This document shows positions 8,491 through 18,549 of a stretch of 35,345 bases of DNA, in pieces. Source of the DNA: Nitrospira sp. (GTDB lineage: Bacteria > Nitrospirota > Nitrospiria > Nitrospirales > Nitrospiraceae); the NCBI GenBank assembly GCA_005116885.1, contig SWDP01000037.1, forward strand, positions 117,473 to 152,817, read 5' to 3'. A program made the translations under genes and the position numbers. The notes below the pieces were generated by a model. The model did no database searches. It was given only the letters and a program-made list of their open reading frames with translations, and was not told where the DNA came from. Within the stretch, counting starts at the first letter, position 1. Every line of letters starts with the position of its first letter.

Positions 8491-9597
8491 TCAGTTCGTG
8501 ACCGCCATCGGGCGCCGGTCGGTCTGGACCGCCTGGACGATTGATGCGCTGAACCGTCGATGCGACGCGGCGGAGGCGATCAGGCGCTGATATAAATGAA
8601 CATACTGATCCGCCATCCGCTCTCCGCTGAATCGTTTCTCAAAGACATTCCGGCACCCCTTTCGATCAAGGTCTTTGACCAATGGCAGCACGTGGACCAT
8701 CTCATCGAGACTGTCACAGGCGAATCCTGTGACGTGATCGTAGATCATTTCCCCCGCCGGTCCACCATGCAAGGCCACGACCGGTGTGCCACAGGCCAAG
8801 GCTTCCGCGACGCAGAGCCCAGAAGGGCTGGGCGAGCTCTGAGTGCAGAGGAGGGCCAAGGCTCCACCCAGGAAACTGATTTTCTCCGGCTCAGTTAGTT
8901 CTCCCAGCCATTCGACACCATTGCCGGCGATCAGCAACTTGCTCGGTATCGAGAAAAGCAGCCCGTCGATGCTGTTTTGCCGGGAGGCGACGCGAAGCGG
9001 GAGGTGTGCCCGCCTTGCGATTTCAATCGCCATCCCTAACCCCTTTCCCATGGATAGGCTGTCGATAAAGGCCAGATATTTTCCGGGTCGCGGATTGAAG
9101 CGATAGAGCTCAGACGGCACTCCCGGGTAGATGGTCTGCTGGCAAGACGCCCAGGCCAGAGGCGCCCGCTGTGTATCAGACGTGGCAACAAGCGGGAGGT
9201 CTCGAAATTGTTTGAAGACCGGAACATACTCCGGCAAATCGAGCCGGTCGTATAGGGTCGTGACCGTCGGGGTTGGACAGCGCTGGGCCATTGAAAAGCC
9301 GTCGATCCCAAAGTGCGAGTGAATGAGGTCGAATTCATCCGCGCGAGGCCCGAAGACCTCTTCGACGGCCAAGATCGCCGCACCAGCCCGACTCCAATTG
9401 TCCGGCGTTCGATCCAGTCGCGTCGAACACAGGACTTCAAGCGTAGCGCTGGTGCGTGAATCGGCGCCGGCAAACAGCGTGACCTCGTGGCCCCGGCGGA
9501 CGAGTTCCTCAGTGAGATACGACAGCGCACGCTCACTGTCCGAGGGGCCACGAGAAGACACGTTGTTCCACAGAGGTGCAATTTGAGCAATCTTCAT
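8491..9597 (-). CDS. GT4-type glycosyltransferase
   Basis: MKIAQIAPLWNNVSSRGPSDSERALSYLTEELVRRGHEVTLFAGADS...FDLIHSHF...SPSPSGLCVAEALACGTPVVALHGGPAGEMI. Confidence 0.88.
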   Translation of the reverse strand: MKIAQIAPLWNNVSSRGPSDSERALSYLTEELVRRGHEVTLFAGADSRTSATLEVLCSTRLDRTPDNWSRAGAAILAVEEVFGPRADEFDLIHSHFGIDGFSMAQRCPTPTVTTLYDRLDLPEYVPVFKQFRDLPLVATSDTQRAPLAWASCQQTIYPGVPSELYRFNPRPGKYLAFIDSLSMGKGLGMAIEIARRAHLPLRVASRQNSIDGLLFSIPSKLLIAGNGVEWLGELTEPEKISFLGGALALLCTQSSPSPSGLCVAEALACGTPVVALHGGPAGEMIYDHVTGFACDSLDEMVHVLPLVKDLDRKGCRNVFEKRFSGERMADQYVHLYQRLIASAASHRRFSASIVQAVQTDRRPMAVTN

Positions 9598-9676
9598 ACA
9601 GGGCCCTATCTTTATCGAATGGTTCCCTCTCCCATCGGCCTTTCGCGCGGACGTGAAAGGCCGTCACGGTGTCTCC

Positions 9677-9722
9677 TGTATATCGCATGTGGTTGGTGGC
9701 AAGTACTCTGATATTCCCTAGT
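9677..9722 (-). promoter_or_regulatory. CTAGGG box plus -10 TATACA, facing the glycosyltransferase
   Basis: ACTAGGG starts at 9722 on the minus strand; TATACA at 9682-9677 (offset 40). The second half-site is weak (TCAGAG). Confidence 0.5.
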
Positions 9723-9741
9723 CTACATTCGATTCGGAAAA

Positions 9742-9787
9742 ACTAGGGATTTTCCTAGGGGGACATGATCGGCGGCTCTTGTATGCT
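9742..9787 (+). promoter_or_regulatory. CTAGGG box ACTAGGGattttCCTAG plus -10 TATGCT, facing the CheB/CheR kinase
   Basis: Box at 9742; TATGCT at 9782-9787 (offset 40). Confidence 0.6.
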
Positions 9788-9918
9788 GCTGGCCGCTGAA
9801 GCATCGAGGGCGGCCGTGAGTCCTGGAGGAATCGGCCTACACAAAAGGTATCCGCGGCGATGATTGCCTTCCCCTCCCGGCAGAGCTAGAATCGGCTGTC
9901 ATTTCCCCGTCATCAACT

Positions 9919-12900
9919 ATGCCATCGCGCCGCACGCCATCCGCTGCTCGTACTACGAAGCGACGCCAGACCGTTGCGGTCCGTCCCGCTCATCCGCAGG
10001 TCGAGCCGGAGCAAAAGGACCGGCCGGACGATCGCAGTCATCGTATGCTGATTGTAGGGGTCGGCGCGTCCGCCGGAGGGCTGGAAGCCTTTACGCAGTT
10101 GCTCAAGCATCTGCCGCTGGATACCGGCATGGCGTTCGTGCTGGTGCAGCATCTCGATCCGAACCATGAGAGCGCGCTCACGCACATCCTTTCGCGCGCC
10201 ACATCGCTGCCGGTCGGCGAAGTCATGCACAATCAGCCGCTCCAGGCTAATCACGTCTACATCATTCCGCGCGACACGAATTTGAGCATCGTGGAGGGCC
10301 TGTTGAAGCTCGAGCGGCGTGAGCGGACGCGCACGCCGCATCGGCCGATCGATATGTTTTTTGAATCGCTGGCGCAAGACCAGCGCGAGCGGGCTATCGG
10401 CGTCGTGCTGTCCGGCACGGCCAGCGACGGCACGTTGGGGCTGGAGGCGATCAAGGCCGAGGGCGGGATCACCTTCGCGCAGGACGACTCGGCCAAGTAC
10501 GACTCGATGCCCCGCAGCGCCGTGGCCGCCGGCTGCGTCGATCTGGTTCTTTCGCCCGCGGACATCGCCAAAGAGCTGGTGCGCATCGGCAAGCATCCGT
10601 ACGTCGCCGGGCGCCCGCTCGAACTGCCGACGCGCGCGGAGAAGGATCACGAGCACGCGATCGGGCATCAGGATGACGATCAGCCGCTACCCTCGGGAGG
10701 ACGCGGAACCCCACCTACGGGTGGAAGGCAGGCGCGCGACGAGGCCGAGCGGGGAGAGAAGGACCCACCGAACGGCTACAAGAAAATCATGTTGCTTCTC
10801 CGCAACCATAGCGGCGTCGATTTTTCGCTCTACAGATCCAGCACCATCCAGCGGCGCATCGCCCGACGCATGGTCCTCACCAAGCAGCACAATCTGAAGG
10901 GCTACACGCGCTTTCTCCGGGGCAACGCCGGTGAACTCGACTCGCTTTTCTCCGACGTGCTCATCAGCGTCACGAGTTTCTTCCGCAACCCCGAAACGTT
11001 CGAGGCGCTCCAGCGCAACATCCTGCCCAAGCTCCTGACACAGCATGGGGACGATCCGATTCGTTGCTGGGTGCTCGGCTGCTCTACCGGCCAAGAGGCC
11101 TATTCCCTCGCCATGTTGTTGCTGGAAGCGGCGCGGAAAACGCCACACGCGCGAAAATTCCAGATCTTCGCCACCGACCTCAACGAGAAGCTCCTCGAAA
11201 AGGCTCGGCATGGCCTGTATGCGAAGACGCTCGCGCAGGACATCTCGTTCGAGCGCCTGCGGCAGTTTTTCGTCGAGGAGGACGGCGGCTACCGTATCAG
11301 CAAAGCGCTGCGAGACATGGTTGTGTTCGCGCGGCAGAACCTCATCGCCGATCCGCCCTTCTCACGCATGGACCTCATCAGTTGCCGAAATCTCCTCATC
11401 TATCTGGATCCGAGCCTGCAGCAGAAGGCGATGCCCACGTTCCATTACGCGCTCAAATCCCACGGATACTTGCTGTTGGGCGCCTCGGAATCGGTCGGCG
11501 AGTTCACGAGCCTCTTCGAACCGGTGGACCGGAAGCACAAGATCTTCTCCAAGAAGCCCACGCCGACCCCGGGGTTTCATATGCTGGTCAGGAAAGAGCA
11601 GGCCAAGCGAGCCGCACGGGGACCGCTGCCGCCTCTTCCGATCGGGAAGGCGAGCCTGCCGGATGGAGTGGAGCGGCTGGAGAATTTCCGCGGCGAACTC
11701 AACGCGCAGCGTGAGGCCGACCGGATCGCCATCAGCCAGTTCGCTCCGCCGGGGGTCTTGATCAACGACGCCCTGCAAGTACTGCAGTTCCGCGGGCCGA
11801 CGGGGGCCTACCTGGAGCCGCCGGCGGGCAAGGCGAGCTTCGACGTGCTGAAGATGGCGCGAGAAGGGCTGATGCTGCCGTTGCGTGCCGCCATCAACAA
11901 AGCCAAGCAGGGAAACAAGATCGTACGCACGGAGCGCGTGCGGGTCACGCGCGACGGCGTGATTCAGACGATCCACGTGGCAGTGATTCCGCTGAAAAAC
12001 TTGCGGGAGCGCTGTTTTTTGGTGGTGTTCGAAGAAGCGGGCGAGGCCGGACGCGCGACCGCCCTCGCGCCGCTGCGCCGGCAGCCGGCCGCGCTGCTTC
12101 CGAGCGCTCAACTGAAATTGCGCCGCATCGCCGAACTCGAAGCCGATCTCTCCGAAACCCGCGAGTATCTCCAGTCCTGGCAGGAGGAGCACGAAGCGGC
12201 CAACGAAGAACTCCAGGCGGCCAACGAGGAAGTCCAGTCCGCCAACGAAGAATTACAGAGCCTCAACGAGGAACTCGAGACGTCCAAAGAAGAGCTGGAG
12301 TCGGCCAACGAAGAGCTGACCACCGTCAACGAGGAAATGTTGAGTCGGAACGTCGAGCTCCACCGCCTCAACAGCGATCTGGTCAACTTCCAGAACTCGA
12401 CCAAGCTCGCCGTTGTGCTGCTGGGGCGCGACCTGACCATTCGCCGGTTCAGTCCGCAGGCGGAAAAGCAGGTGGGTTTGCTGGCAGCCGACGTCGGGCG
12501 GCCGATCGGCCACATCCGGCATACGTTCGCCTTCGCCGACGGCGGATTGCCGCTCGACCTGGAGACGCTCAGCGCCAAAGTCATTGCCGACGTGCGCGAG
12601 CAGGAACATGAGGTGCGGGACGCAAGCGGCTACTGGTATGCCCTTCACGTGCGCCCGTACGTGACGCTTGATAACAAGGTGGACGGCGCGGTGTTGGTGC
12701 TGGTGGACATCGATGCACTCAAGCGTGCCCGGCAGGCTAGCATCGTGGCGCAGGCATTTGCCGAGAACACGCTCGAGACGGTGCGCGAGCCGCTGCTCGT
12801 GCTTGATCGTCAGTTGCGTATCGACTATGCCAATCGCGCCTTCTACCGCTGCTTCCGCATCGGGCCGGTTGAGGTCATCGGTAGATTAATCTATGAAGTA

Positions 12901-15072
12901 AGCAACCGCCAGTGGGACATTCCGTCCCTGCGCATACTCCTCGATGAAATCCTCCCGCAGCGCACCACCATCGAAGATTTTCTCGTCGAGCACGAATTCG
13001 AGCATGTAGGCTTTCGCTCCATGCTGCTCAATGCCCGGCGCATCGAAGACCCCCTGTCCAAGGCAGAACGTATTCTCCTGGCCATGGAGGACATCACCGA
13101 ACGAAAAGAGAGGGACGCAGTGAAGGCCAGACTTTCCGCGATCGTGGAATCGTCGGATGACGCCATTATCGGCAAAAACCTTCTCGGCGTCGTGACCAGC
13201 TGGAACATGGGGGCTCAGCGGCTGTTTGGCTATACGGCTCAGGAAGCGATGGGCCAGCCGGTTGCCATCCTGATCCCACCGGACCGTCTGGACGAGGAAC
13301 CGCGCATGCTGGAGCAGCTCAGGCACGGTGAAAAAATGGATCGTTACCAGACCATTCGCCGGCGCAAGGATGGGAGCCGGGTGGACGTGTCGCTGACCGT
13401 CTCACCCATCAAGGACGCCCAGGGCCAGCTCATCGGCGCGTCGGAGATTGCGCGTGATATTACCGAGCGCGAGCTGCTGGAAGCAGCGATACGCCAGAAC
13501 GAGGCGTTGTTTTCCACCATCCTCGAGCAGGCGCCCGTCGGCATGTATATCGTCGACGCCCAATTTCGCATGCGGCAGGTCAACTCCCTGGCGCTGCCGT
13601 TGTTCAACGAGGTGAAGCCGCTGTTCGGCCGCGATTTCTCAGAAGTCATCACGATCCTTTGGGGTTCGGAGGTCGGCGGACAAGTCGCGGACATCTTCCG
13701 GCACACCTTGGAGACAGGTGAGCCGTACATCTCGCCCGGGTTTTCCAAACGACGCTTTGATCTCGACGTGGAGCAATCCTACCATTGGGAAACGCGGCGG
13801 GTGACCTTGCCAGACGGTCAGTGGGGAGTGGTGTGCTATTTTACCGACATCACTGCACGCAAGCGGGCCGAAGGGGAACTCGAACAGCGTGTGGTGGACC
13901 GCACACAGGAACTCTTGCAGTTGCACGTACAGCTGAGAGCGTTGACGACGGAATTGAACCTCACCGAGCAGCGTGAACGCCGGCGTCTGGCCACCGAGTT
14001 GCACGATCATCTGGCGCAACTGTTGGTGCTCGGGAAAATGAAACTGGGCCAAAGCAAGCGCCTGACTCAACCGCTGGAGAAACGCGACGAGCTGATCGAA
14101 GAAACGGACGCGGTGTTGTCCGAGGCTCTCGCGTATACGCGGACATTGGTGATCGATCTCAGCCCGCCGATCCTGCGCGAGTTCGGTTTACCGGCGGCGC
14201 TTCGATGGCTGGGCGAGCGGATGCAGCGGCATGAATTGATGGTGACGGTACAGATCGAGGTCGAAGACCTACCGTTACCGGAAGATCAAGCCGTGCTCCT
14301 GTTCCAATCGGTCCGCGAGCTGTTGATGAACACGATCAAACATGCGCGCTCCCACACCGCCTCGGTACGGATGCAGCAGGAGTCAGGCTCCTTGCGCATC
14401 GAGGTGCGCGACGAAGGCGTCGGCTTCGATCTTGAGGGGGATATTCAGACCTCCATATCTTCGAAATCTTCGAAGTTCGGACTCTTTAGCATACGCGAGC
14501 GCATGCGAGCGCTGGGCGGGCACTTCCATTTGAAATCCGCGCCAGGCGAAGGGGCGACGGCCACGCTGATCCTCCCGTTGATAGGGAGTCCTGAGACGAA
14601 AGTGCTGAGTCCGCTGAAAGACAGTTCTCAGTCCTTGCTGAGTGCTCAAGTGGATTCTCCTCAGCAGTCAAACCCCAGCACGCAGCACTCGAATCGGATT
14701 CGTGTCCTGTTGGTGGACGATCACGCCATGGTGCGGCAGGGCTTGCGCACGGTGCTGGACTCCTATCCAGACCTGGATGTGGTGGGTGAAGCGTGGAACG
14801 GTCAAGAGGCGGTGGCGTCTGCCGAACGGCTGCAGCCGTCCATCGTCGTGATGGACATCAATATGCCGATGATGAATGGGATCGACGCGACGACCGAGAT
14901 CGTCGCCCGGTATCCTGACATCGTCGTCATTGGCTTGTCGGTGCAAGCCGGTGGCGCCAACGAGGAGGCCATGAAGAAAGCGGGCGCCGCGATATTGCTC
15001 ACGAAAGAAGCCGCGGTGGATGAGCTCTACCAGGCGATTCTGCAAGCGCTAAAAGAAAAAGCGCTCGGCTAG
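9919..15072 (+). CDS. CheB-CheR-coiled-coil-PAS(n)-HisKA_3-HATPase-REC hybrid sensor kinase
   Basis: CheB triad regions GVGASAGGLEAF, VLVQHLDP, SGTASDGTLG. CheR FSLYRSSTIQRRIARRM...VTSFFRNPETF...WVLGCSTGQEAYSLAM. Repeated NEELQ heptads. PAS domains. RERRRLATELHDHLAQLLVLGKMKL. C-terminal REC RVLLVDDHAMVRQGL...VVMDINMP. Confidence 0.95.
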   Translation: MPSRRTPSAARTTKRRQTVAVRPAHPQVEPEQKDRPDDRSHRMLIVGVGASAGGLEAFTQLLKHLPLDTGMAFVLVQHLDPNHESALTHILSRATSLPVGEVMHNQPLQANHVYIIPRDTNLSIVEGLLKLERRERTRTPHRPIDMFFESLAQDQRERAIGVVLSGTASDGTLGLEAIKAEGGITFAQDDSAKYDSMPRSAVAAGCVDLVLSPADIAKELVRIGKHPYVAGRPLELPTRAEKDHEHAIGHQDDDQPLPSGGRGTPPTGGRQARDEAERGEKDPPNGYKKIMLLLRNHSGVDFSLYRSSTIQRRIARRMVLTKQHNLKGYTRFLRGNAGELDSLFSDVLISVTSFFRNPETFEALQRNILPKLLTQHGDDPIRCWVLGCSTGQEAYSLAMLLLEAARKTPHARKFQIFATDLNEKLLEKARHGLYAKTLAQDISFERLRQFFVEEDGGYRISKALRDMVVFARQNLIADPPFSRMDLISCRNLLIYLDPSLQQKAMPTFHYALKSHGYLLLGASESVGEFTSLFEPVDRKHKIFSKKPTPTPGFHMLVRKEQAKRAARGPLPPLPIGKASLPDGVERLENFRGELNAQREADRIAISQFAPPGVLINDALQVLQFRGPTGAYLEPPAGKASFDVLKMAREGLMLPLRAAINKAKQGNKIVRTERVRVTRDGVIQTIHVAVIPLKNLRERCFLVVFEEAGEAGRATALAPLRRQPAALLPSAQLKLRRIAELEADLSETREYLQSWQEEHEAANEELQAANEEVQSANEELQSLNEELETSKEELESANEELTTVNEEMLSRNVELHRLNSDLVNFQNSTKLAVVLLGRDLTIRRFSPQAEKQVGLLAADVGRPIGHIRHTFAFADGGLPLDLETLSAKVIADVREQEHEVRDASGYWYALHVRPYVTLDNKVDGAVLVLVDIDALKRARQASIVAQAFAENTLETVREPLLVLDRQLRIDYANRAFYRCFRIGPVEVIGRLIYEVSNRQWDIPSLRILLDEILPQRTTIEDFLVEHEFEHVGFRSMLLNARRIEDPLSKAERILLAMEDITERKERDAVKARLSAIVESSDDAIIGKNLLGVVTSWNMGAQRLFGYTAQEAMGQPVAILIPPDRLDEEPRMLEQLRHGEKMDRYQTIRRRKDGSRVDVSLTVSPIKDAQGQLIGASEIARDITERELLEAAIRQNEALFSTILEQAPVGMYIVDAQFRMRQVNSLALPLFNEVKPLFGRDFSEVITILWGSEVGGQVADIFRHTLETGEPYISPGFSKRRFDLDVEQSYHWETRRVTLPDGQWGVVCYFTDITARKRAEGELEQRVVDRTQELLQLHVQLRALTTELNLTEQRERRRLATELHDHLAQLLVLGKMKLGQSKRLTQPLEKRDELIEETDAVLSEALAYTRTLVIDLSPPILREFGLPAALRWLGERMQRHELMVTVQIEVEDLPLPEDQAVLLFQSVRELLMNTIKHARSHTASVRMQQESGSLRIEVRDEGVGFDLEGDIQTSISSKSSKFGLFSIRERMRALGGHFHLKSAPGEGATATLILPLIGSPETKVLSPLKDSSQSLLSAQVDSPQQSNPSTQHSNRIRVLLVDDHAMVRQGLRTVLDSYPDLDVVGEAWNGQEAVASAERLQPSIVVMDINMPMMNGIDATTEIVARYPDIVVIGLSVQAGGANEEAMKKAGAAILLTKEAAVDELYQAILQALKEKALG

Positions 15073-15260
15073 AAAGACAATCTTGAGTGCTGAGTTGCAT
15101 CCGGCTCGGCATCCTTCAGCCGAGTCACGAGGACGCGAGATAGCTAGTCCGGTCCAAGGCTTGATCCGGAGCGACATATCAACGAGAGACAGGTGGGGCT
15201 CATCATTCGGATCCTTCTCAACGAGTATTTCGAACGTATAATTTCACCGCTCCTCCTTCG

Positions 15261-15283
15261 GCAGACTTTTTCAGCATCCTGCT
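15261..15283 (-). repeat. Terminal fragment of the dispersed repeat (copy C)
   Basis: gcagactttttcagcatcctgct matches the termini of copies A and B and abuts the CTAGGG box at 15281. Confidence 0.5.
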
Positions 15284-15326
15284 AGGGGTTTTCCTAGTTT
15301 AGCATCAGAGCCCCTTGCTCTATACT
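15281..15326 (+). promoter_or_regulatory. CTAGGG box GCTAGGGgtttTCCTAG plus -10 TATACT
   Basis: Box at 15281; TATACT at 15321-15326 (offset 40); upstream of the three-gene signalling operon. Confidence 0.65.
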
Positions 15327-15453
15327 CGCCCTACTGAATCGGCGCAGACATGTCGATGCGGCATAGACATACCGCCTTCATTCATCCACGTCACGCGGTC
15401 CAATTGTGTGTTTTCATGGGGAAGTTGATGGAGAAATCTTCGCGTTCAACAAC

Positions 15454-18087
15454 ATGGAACGAAGAGAGATGACCATGGGGCCGGCCGGTCTCCGCTGGAA
15501 GCTCGAGGACGCCGTGACGATCGCATTGGCCGCCGTTGGCGTCCTGGGTGTGTTCGTCTTGGACCTCCTGACCCCGCGTGGCTACGTGGTGTGGATTGGG
15601 TATGGCTTGCCGCTGTGGGCCGTGTCCCGGCTTCCGACCAAAACAACCGCCCTGCTTCTTGCCACGGCGCTCGCCTGCACCGGATTGATCGCCACGGCGT
15701 ATGTCCTGTCACCCCCTGGAATTGATCTGGTCATCGCTCTTGTGAATCGGGCATTGGGCGCCGGATTTCTGTGGATCATGACCATCGTACTTCTCAGGCA
15801 GAGAGCCACTGACGAACAGTTCAGAGCCGCCCAGGAGCGCCTTCAACAGAACGAGGCGCGTTATCGGGAACTCGTCCAGGCTCTTCCCGCAGCCGTGTAT
15901 ACCTGCGATGAGCGTGGCCGGATCACGCTTTATAATCAAGCCGCGGTCGCCGTGTGGGAGCGTGAACCGGAAGTTGGCAAGGATCTGTGGTGCGGATCGT
16001 GGAAGATCTACCGGCCGGACGGCGCTCCGCTTCCCTTGGACGAATGTCCGGTGGTGGTCACCTTGCGCGAAGGCCGTGCGATTCACGGTGAAGAGATCGT
16101 CGTCGAGAGGCCAGACGGCACGAGACGCCATGTCCTGTTGCACCACGAGCCCATGCGGAACGCAACGGGAACGGTCGTCGGCGCGGTGAATATGCTGATG
16201 GACATTACCGACCGTAAACAGGCCGAGCATGCAGTGGCGCATCTGGCGGCGATTGTGACATCGTCCGGCGATGCGGTGATCAGCAAGGATCTGCGGGGGA
16301 TTGTCCGCAGCTGGAATGGGGCAGCGGAACGTCTGTTCGGATATACGGCGGAGGAAATGATCGGGCAGCCGGTGAGTTTGCTCATCCCTCCCGATCGGGA
16401 CAATGAAGAACCCGACATTCTCAAACGGATCGAGCGAGGCGAAACGATCACGCAGTATGAAACGATCCGGCGTCGAAAAGACGGGACCGATCTGCACATC
16501 TCTCTGACGGTATCTCCGCTCATCGATCCTCACGGGAGAGTCATCGGAGCCTCAAAAATCGCGCGGGATATTACGGAGCAGAAACGCGTCGAGAATGCTC
16601 TGCGTCGTAGTGAACAGGATCTCTCCGACTTCTTCGATAATGCCAGCACCGGCCTGCACTGGGTCGGACCGGACGGCATCATTATGCGAGTGAACCAGGC
16701 TGAGCTGGATCTGCTCGGATACAGCCGTGAGGAATATGTCGGCCATCACATCGCCGAATTTCACGTCCATCAGCCTATCATTCAGGATATCCTCGGCCGG
16801 CTGGCCGGTGGTGAAACCCTGCGCGAATATCCGTCGAGAATCCGATGCAAAGACGGTTCGATCCTCGACGTGCTCATCAATTCAAATGGTTTGTTCGAGG
16901 AGGACAAGTTTATCCATACCCGCTGTTTTACCCGTGACGTGACCGCCCGCAAGCGTGGGGATAAGGCGCTGAGGGAAAGCGAGGAGCGTTTTCATACGTT
17001 GGCCGATAATATGTCGCAGTTCGCGTGGACGGCGGACCCCACGGGCTGGATCTTTTGGTATAACCAGCGTTGGTATGAGTATACCGGTACGACGTTCGAG
17101 GAGATGCAGGGCTGGGGGTGGGAGAAGGTTCATCATCCAGACCATCTCGATCGTGTTGTCACCAAATGGCGGCACGCGCATGTCACAGGCGAGCCGTGGG
17201 AAGACACATTTCCGCTGCGCGGCCTTGACGGAACTTACCGCTGGTTTCTCTCGCGAGCATTGCCCATTCGGGATGCAGAGGGTCGAATCGTTCGGTGGTT
17301 CGGCACCAACACGGACATCACCGAGCTGCGCGAGGCGCAAGCTTCTCTGCTCATCAGCGAGGAACGGATAAAGAAGCAGGCGTCTGCATTGGCCGAAGTA
17401 AACAAGGAACTGGTATCCTTTTCCTATTCGGTCTCGCACGACTTGCGAGCCCCGCTGCGGACGATCGACGCCTTCAGCCGCATCGTGGAAGAAGATCATG
17501 GCGCTCATTTGAATGCCGAAGCGAGTCGCTGCTTGACCATCGTCCGAAAGGCTGCCGGTTATGCAGGCGAATTGATCGACGATCTGCTGGAGTTTTCACG
17601 GCTGGGTCGGCAGGACATGGCTTTCAGTGTGGTCACGATGGAGCAATTGGCGCGTGAGACGGCAGAGGATCTGAGGACCATGCAGGGAGACCGTCAGATT
17701 CATCTCACCGTGGGGACTTTGCCCCCGTGTCAGGGAGACCCGCGGTTCCTGAAACTCGTCTGGACCAATTTGCTCACCAATGCCTTCAAGTACACCAAGA
17801 ATCGGAATGAGTCCAGCATCGAAGTCGGGTGGATACCGGACGACGCGAGCGTGGAGGCGGTGACGTACTATGTCAAGGACGACGGTGTGGGGTTCGACAT
17901 GAAATACGTGCACAAGCTGTTCAACGTGTTTCAACGGTTGCACCGGAAAGAGGATTTCGAGGGCACCGGCGTCGGACTGGCTATCGTGCATCGCATTGTC
18001 CTCCGCCACGGAGGGCGGATATGGGCCGAAGGCAAGGTGGACGGCGGCGCCACGTTCTTTTTTTCCCTGCGAAAGGCTACGGCATGA
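15454..18087 (+). CDS. Membrane PAS-domain sensor histidine kinase
   Basis: N-terminal TM helices ([37 protein letters not shown]), multiple PAS/PAC, His[27 protein letters not shown], HATPase [13 protein letters not shown]...DDGVGFD...[13 protein letters not shown]. Confidence 0.93.
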   Translation: MERREMTMGPAGLRWKLEDAVTIALAAVGVLGVFVLDLLTPRGYVVWIGYGLPLWAVSRLPTKTTALLLATALACTGLIATAYVLSPPGIDLVIALVNRALGAGFLWIMTIVLLRQRATDEQFRAAQERLQQNEARYRELVQALPAAVYTCDERGRITLYNQAAVAVWEREPEVGKDLWCGSWKIYRPDGAPLPLDECPVVVTLREGRAIHGEEIVVERPDGTRRHVLLHHEPMRNATGTVVGAVNMLMDITDRKQAEHAVAHLAAIVTSSGDAVISKDLRGIVRSWNGAAERLFGYTAEEMIGQPVSLLIPPDRDNEEPDILKRIERGETITQYETIRRRKDGTDLHISLTVSPLIDPHGRVIGASKIARDITEQKRVENALRRSEQDLSDFFDNASTGLHWVGPDGIIMRVNQAELDLLGYSREEYVGHHIAEFHVHQPIIQDILGRLAGGETLREYPSRIRCKDGSILDVLINSNGLFEEDKFIHTRCFTRDVTARKRGDKALRESEERFHTLADNMSQFAWTADPTGWIFWYNQRWYEYTGTTFEEMQGWGWEKVHHPDHLDRVVTKWRHAHVTGEPWEDTFPLRGLDGTYRWFLSRALPIRDAEGRIVRWFGTNTDITELREAQASLLISEERIKKQASALAEVNKELVSFSYSVSHDLRAPLRTIDAFSRIVEEDHGAHLNAEASRCLTIVRKAAGYAGELIDDLLEFSRLGRQDMAFSVVTMEQLARETAEDLRTMQGDRQIHLTVGTLPPCQGDPRFLKLVWTNLLTNAFKYTKNRNESSIEVGWIPDDASVEAVTYYVKDDGVGFDMKYVHKLFNVFQRLHRKEDFEGTGVGLAIVHRIVLRHGGRIWAEGKVDGGATFFFSLRKATA

Positions 18088-18545
18088 TGAACGGGACGGA
18101 GATTTTATTGATCGAAGACAATCCCGAAGATGTGGAAATCACGTTGCGGGCGTTTCAGAAATATCATTTGGCGAACAAGATTCATGTGGCGCGGGACGGC
18201 GAGGAGGCATTGGAATGTCTCTTCGGCACAGGGCGATACGCCGATCGGCCTCTTTCCTCGCAGACCCGGTTGATTCTTCTCGACATCAAGCTTCCGAAGG
18301 TCGACGGCCTTGAGGTCCTCCAGCGGTGTAAATCGGACTCACGCACCAAGAATATTCCGGTCGTAGTGTTGACGTCCTCCAGGGAAGATCGCGATTTGGT
18401 CGAGAGTTATAATCTGGGCGTCAACAGCTATGTCGTCAAGCCGGTCGATTTTTCTCAATTCACCGAAGCGGTTCGGCAATTGGGCCTGTATTGGATCCTG
18501 TTGAACCAGCGTCCGTCAGAGCTGTACTCAGAGGGGAGGGACTAA
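18084..18545 (+). CDS. Single-domain response regulator (Rcp1-like)
   Basis: [37 protein letters not shown]...[17 protein letters not shown]...VVVLTSS...[13 protein letters not shown] overlap with the upstream kinase. Confidence 0.93.
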   Translation: MMNGTEILLIEDNPEDVEITLRAFQKYHLANKIHVARDGEEALECLFGTGRYADRPLSSQTRLILLDIKLPKVDGLEVLQRCKSDSRTKNIPVVVLTSSREDRDLVESYNLGVNSYVVKPVDFSQFTEAVRQLGLYWILLNQRPSELYSEGRD

Positions 18546-18549
18546 GCGC

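Noticed and set aside
11362-12192. 276-aa minus-strand ORF
   Set aside because: Antisense to the clearly coding CheB/CheR kinase; GC-rich shadow ORF.
12180-12360. Periodic near-repeats (gccaacgaagaactccag...), superficially array-like
   Set aside because: In frame they encode the NEELQ/NEEV coiled-coil heptads of the CheB-CheR kinase; not CRISPR or a DNA-level repeat.
15709-16533. 274-aa minus-strand ORF
   Set aside because: Antisense to the PAS kinase; shadow ORF.
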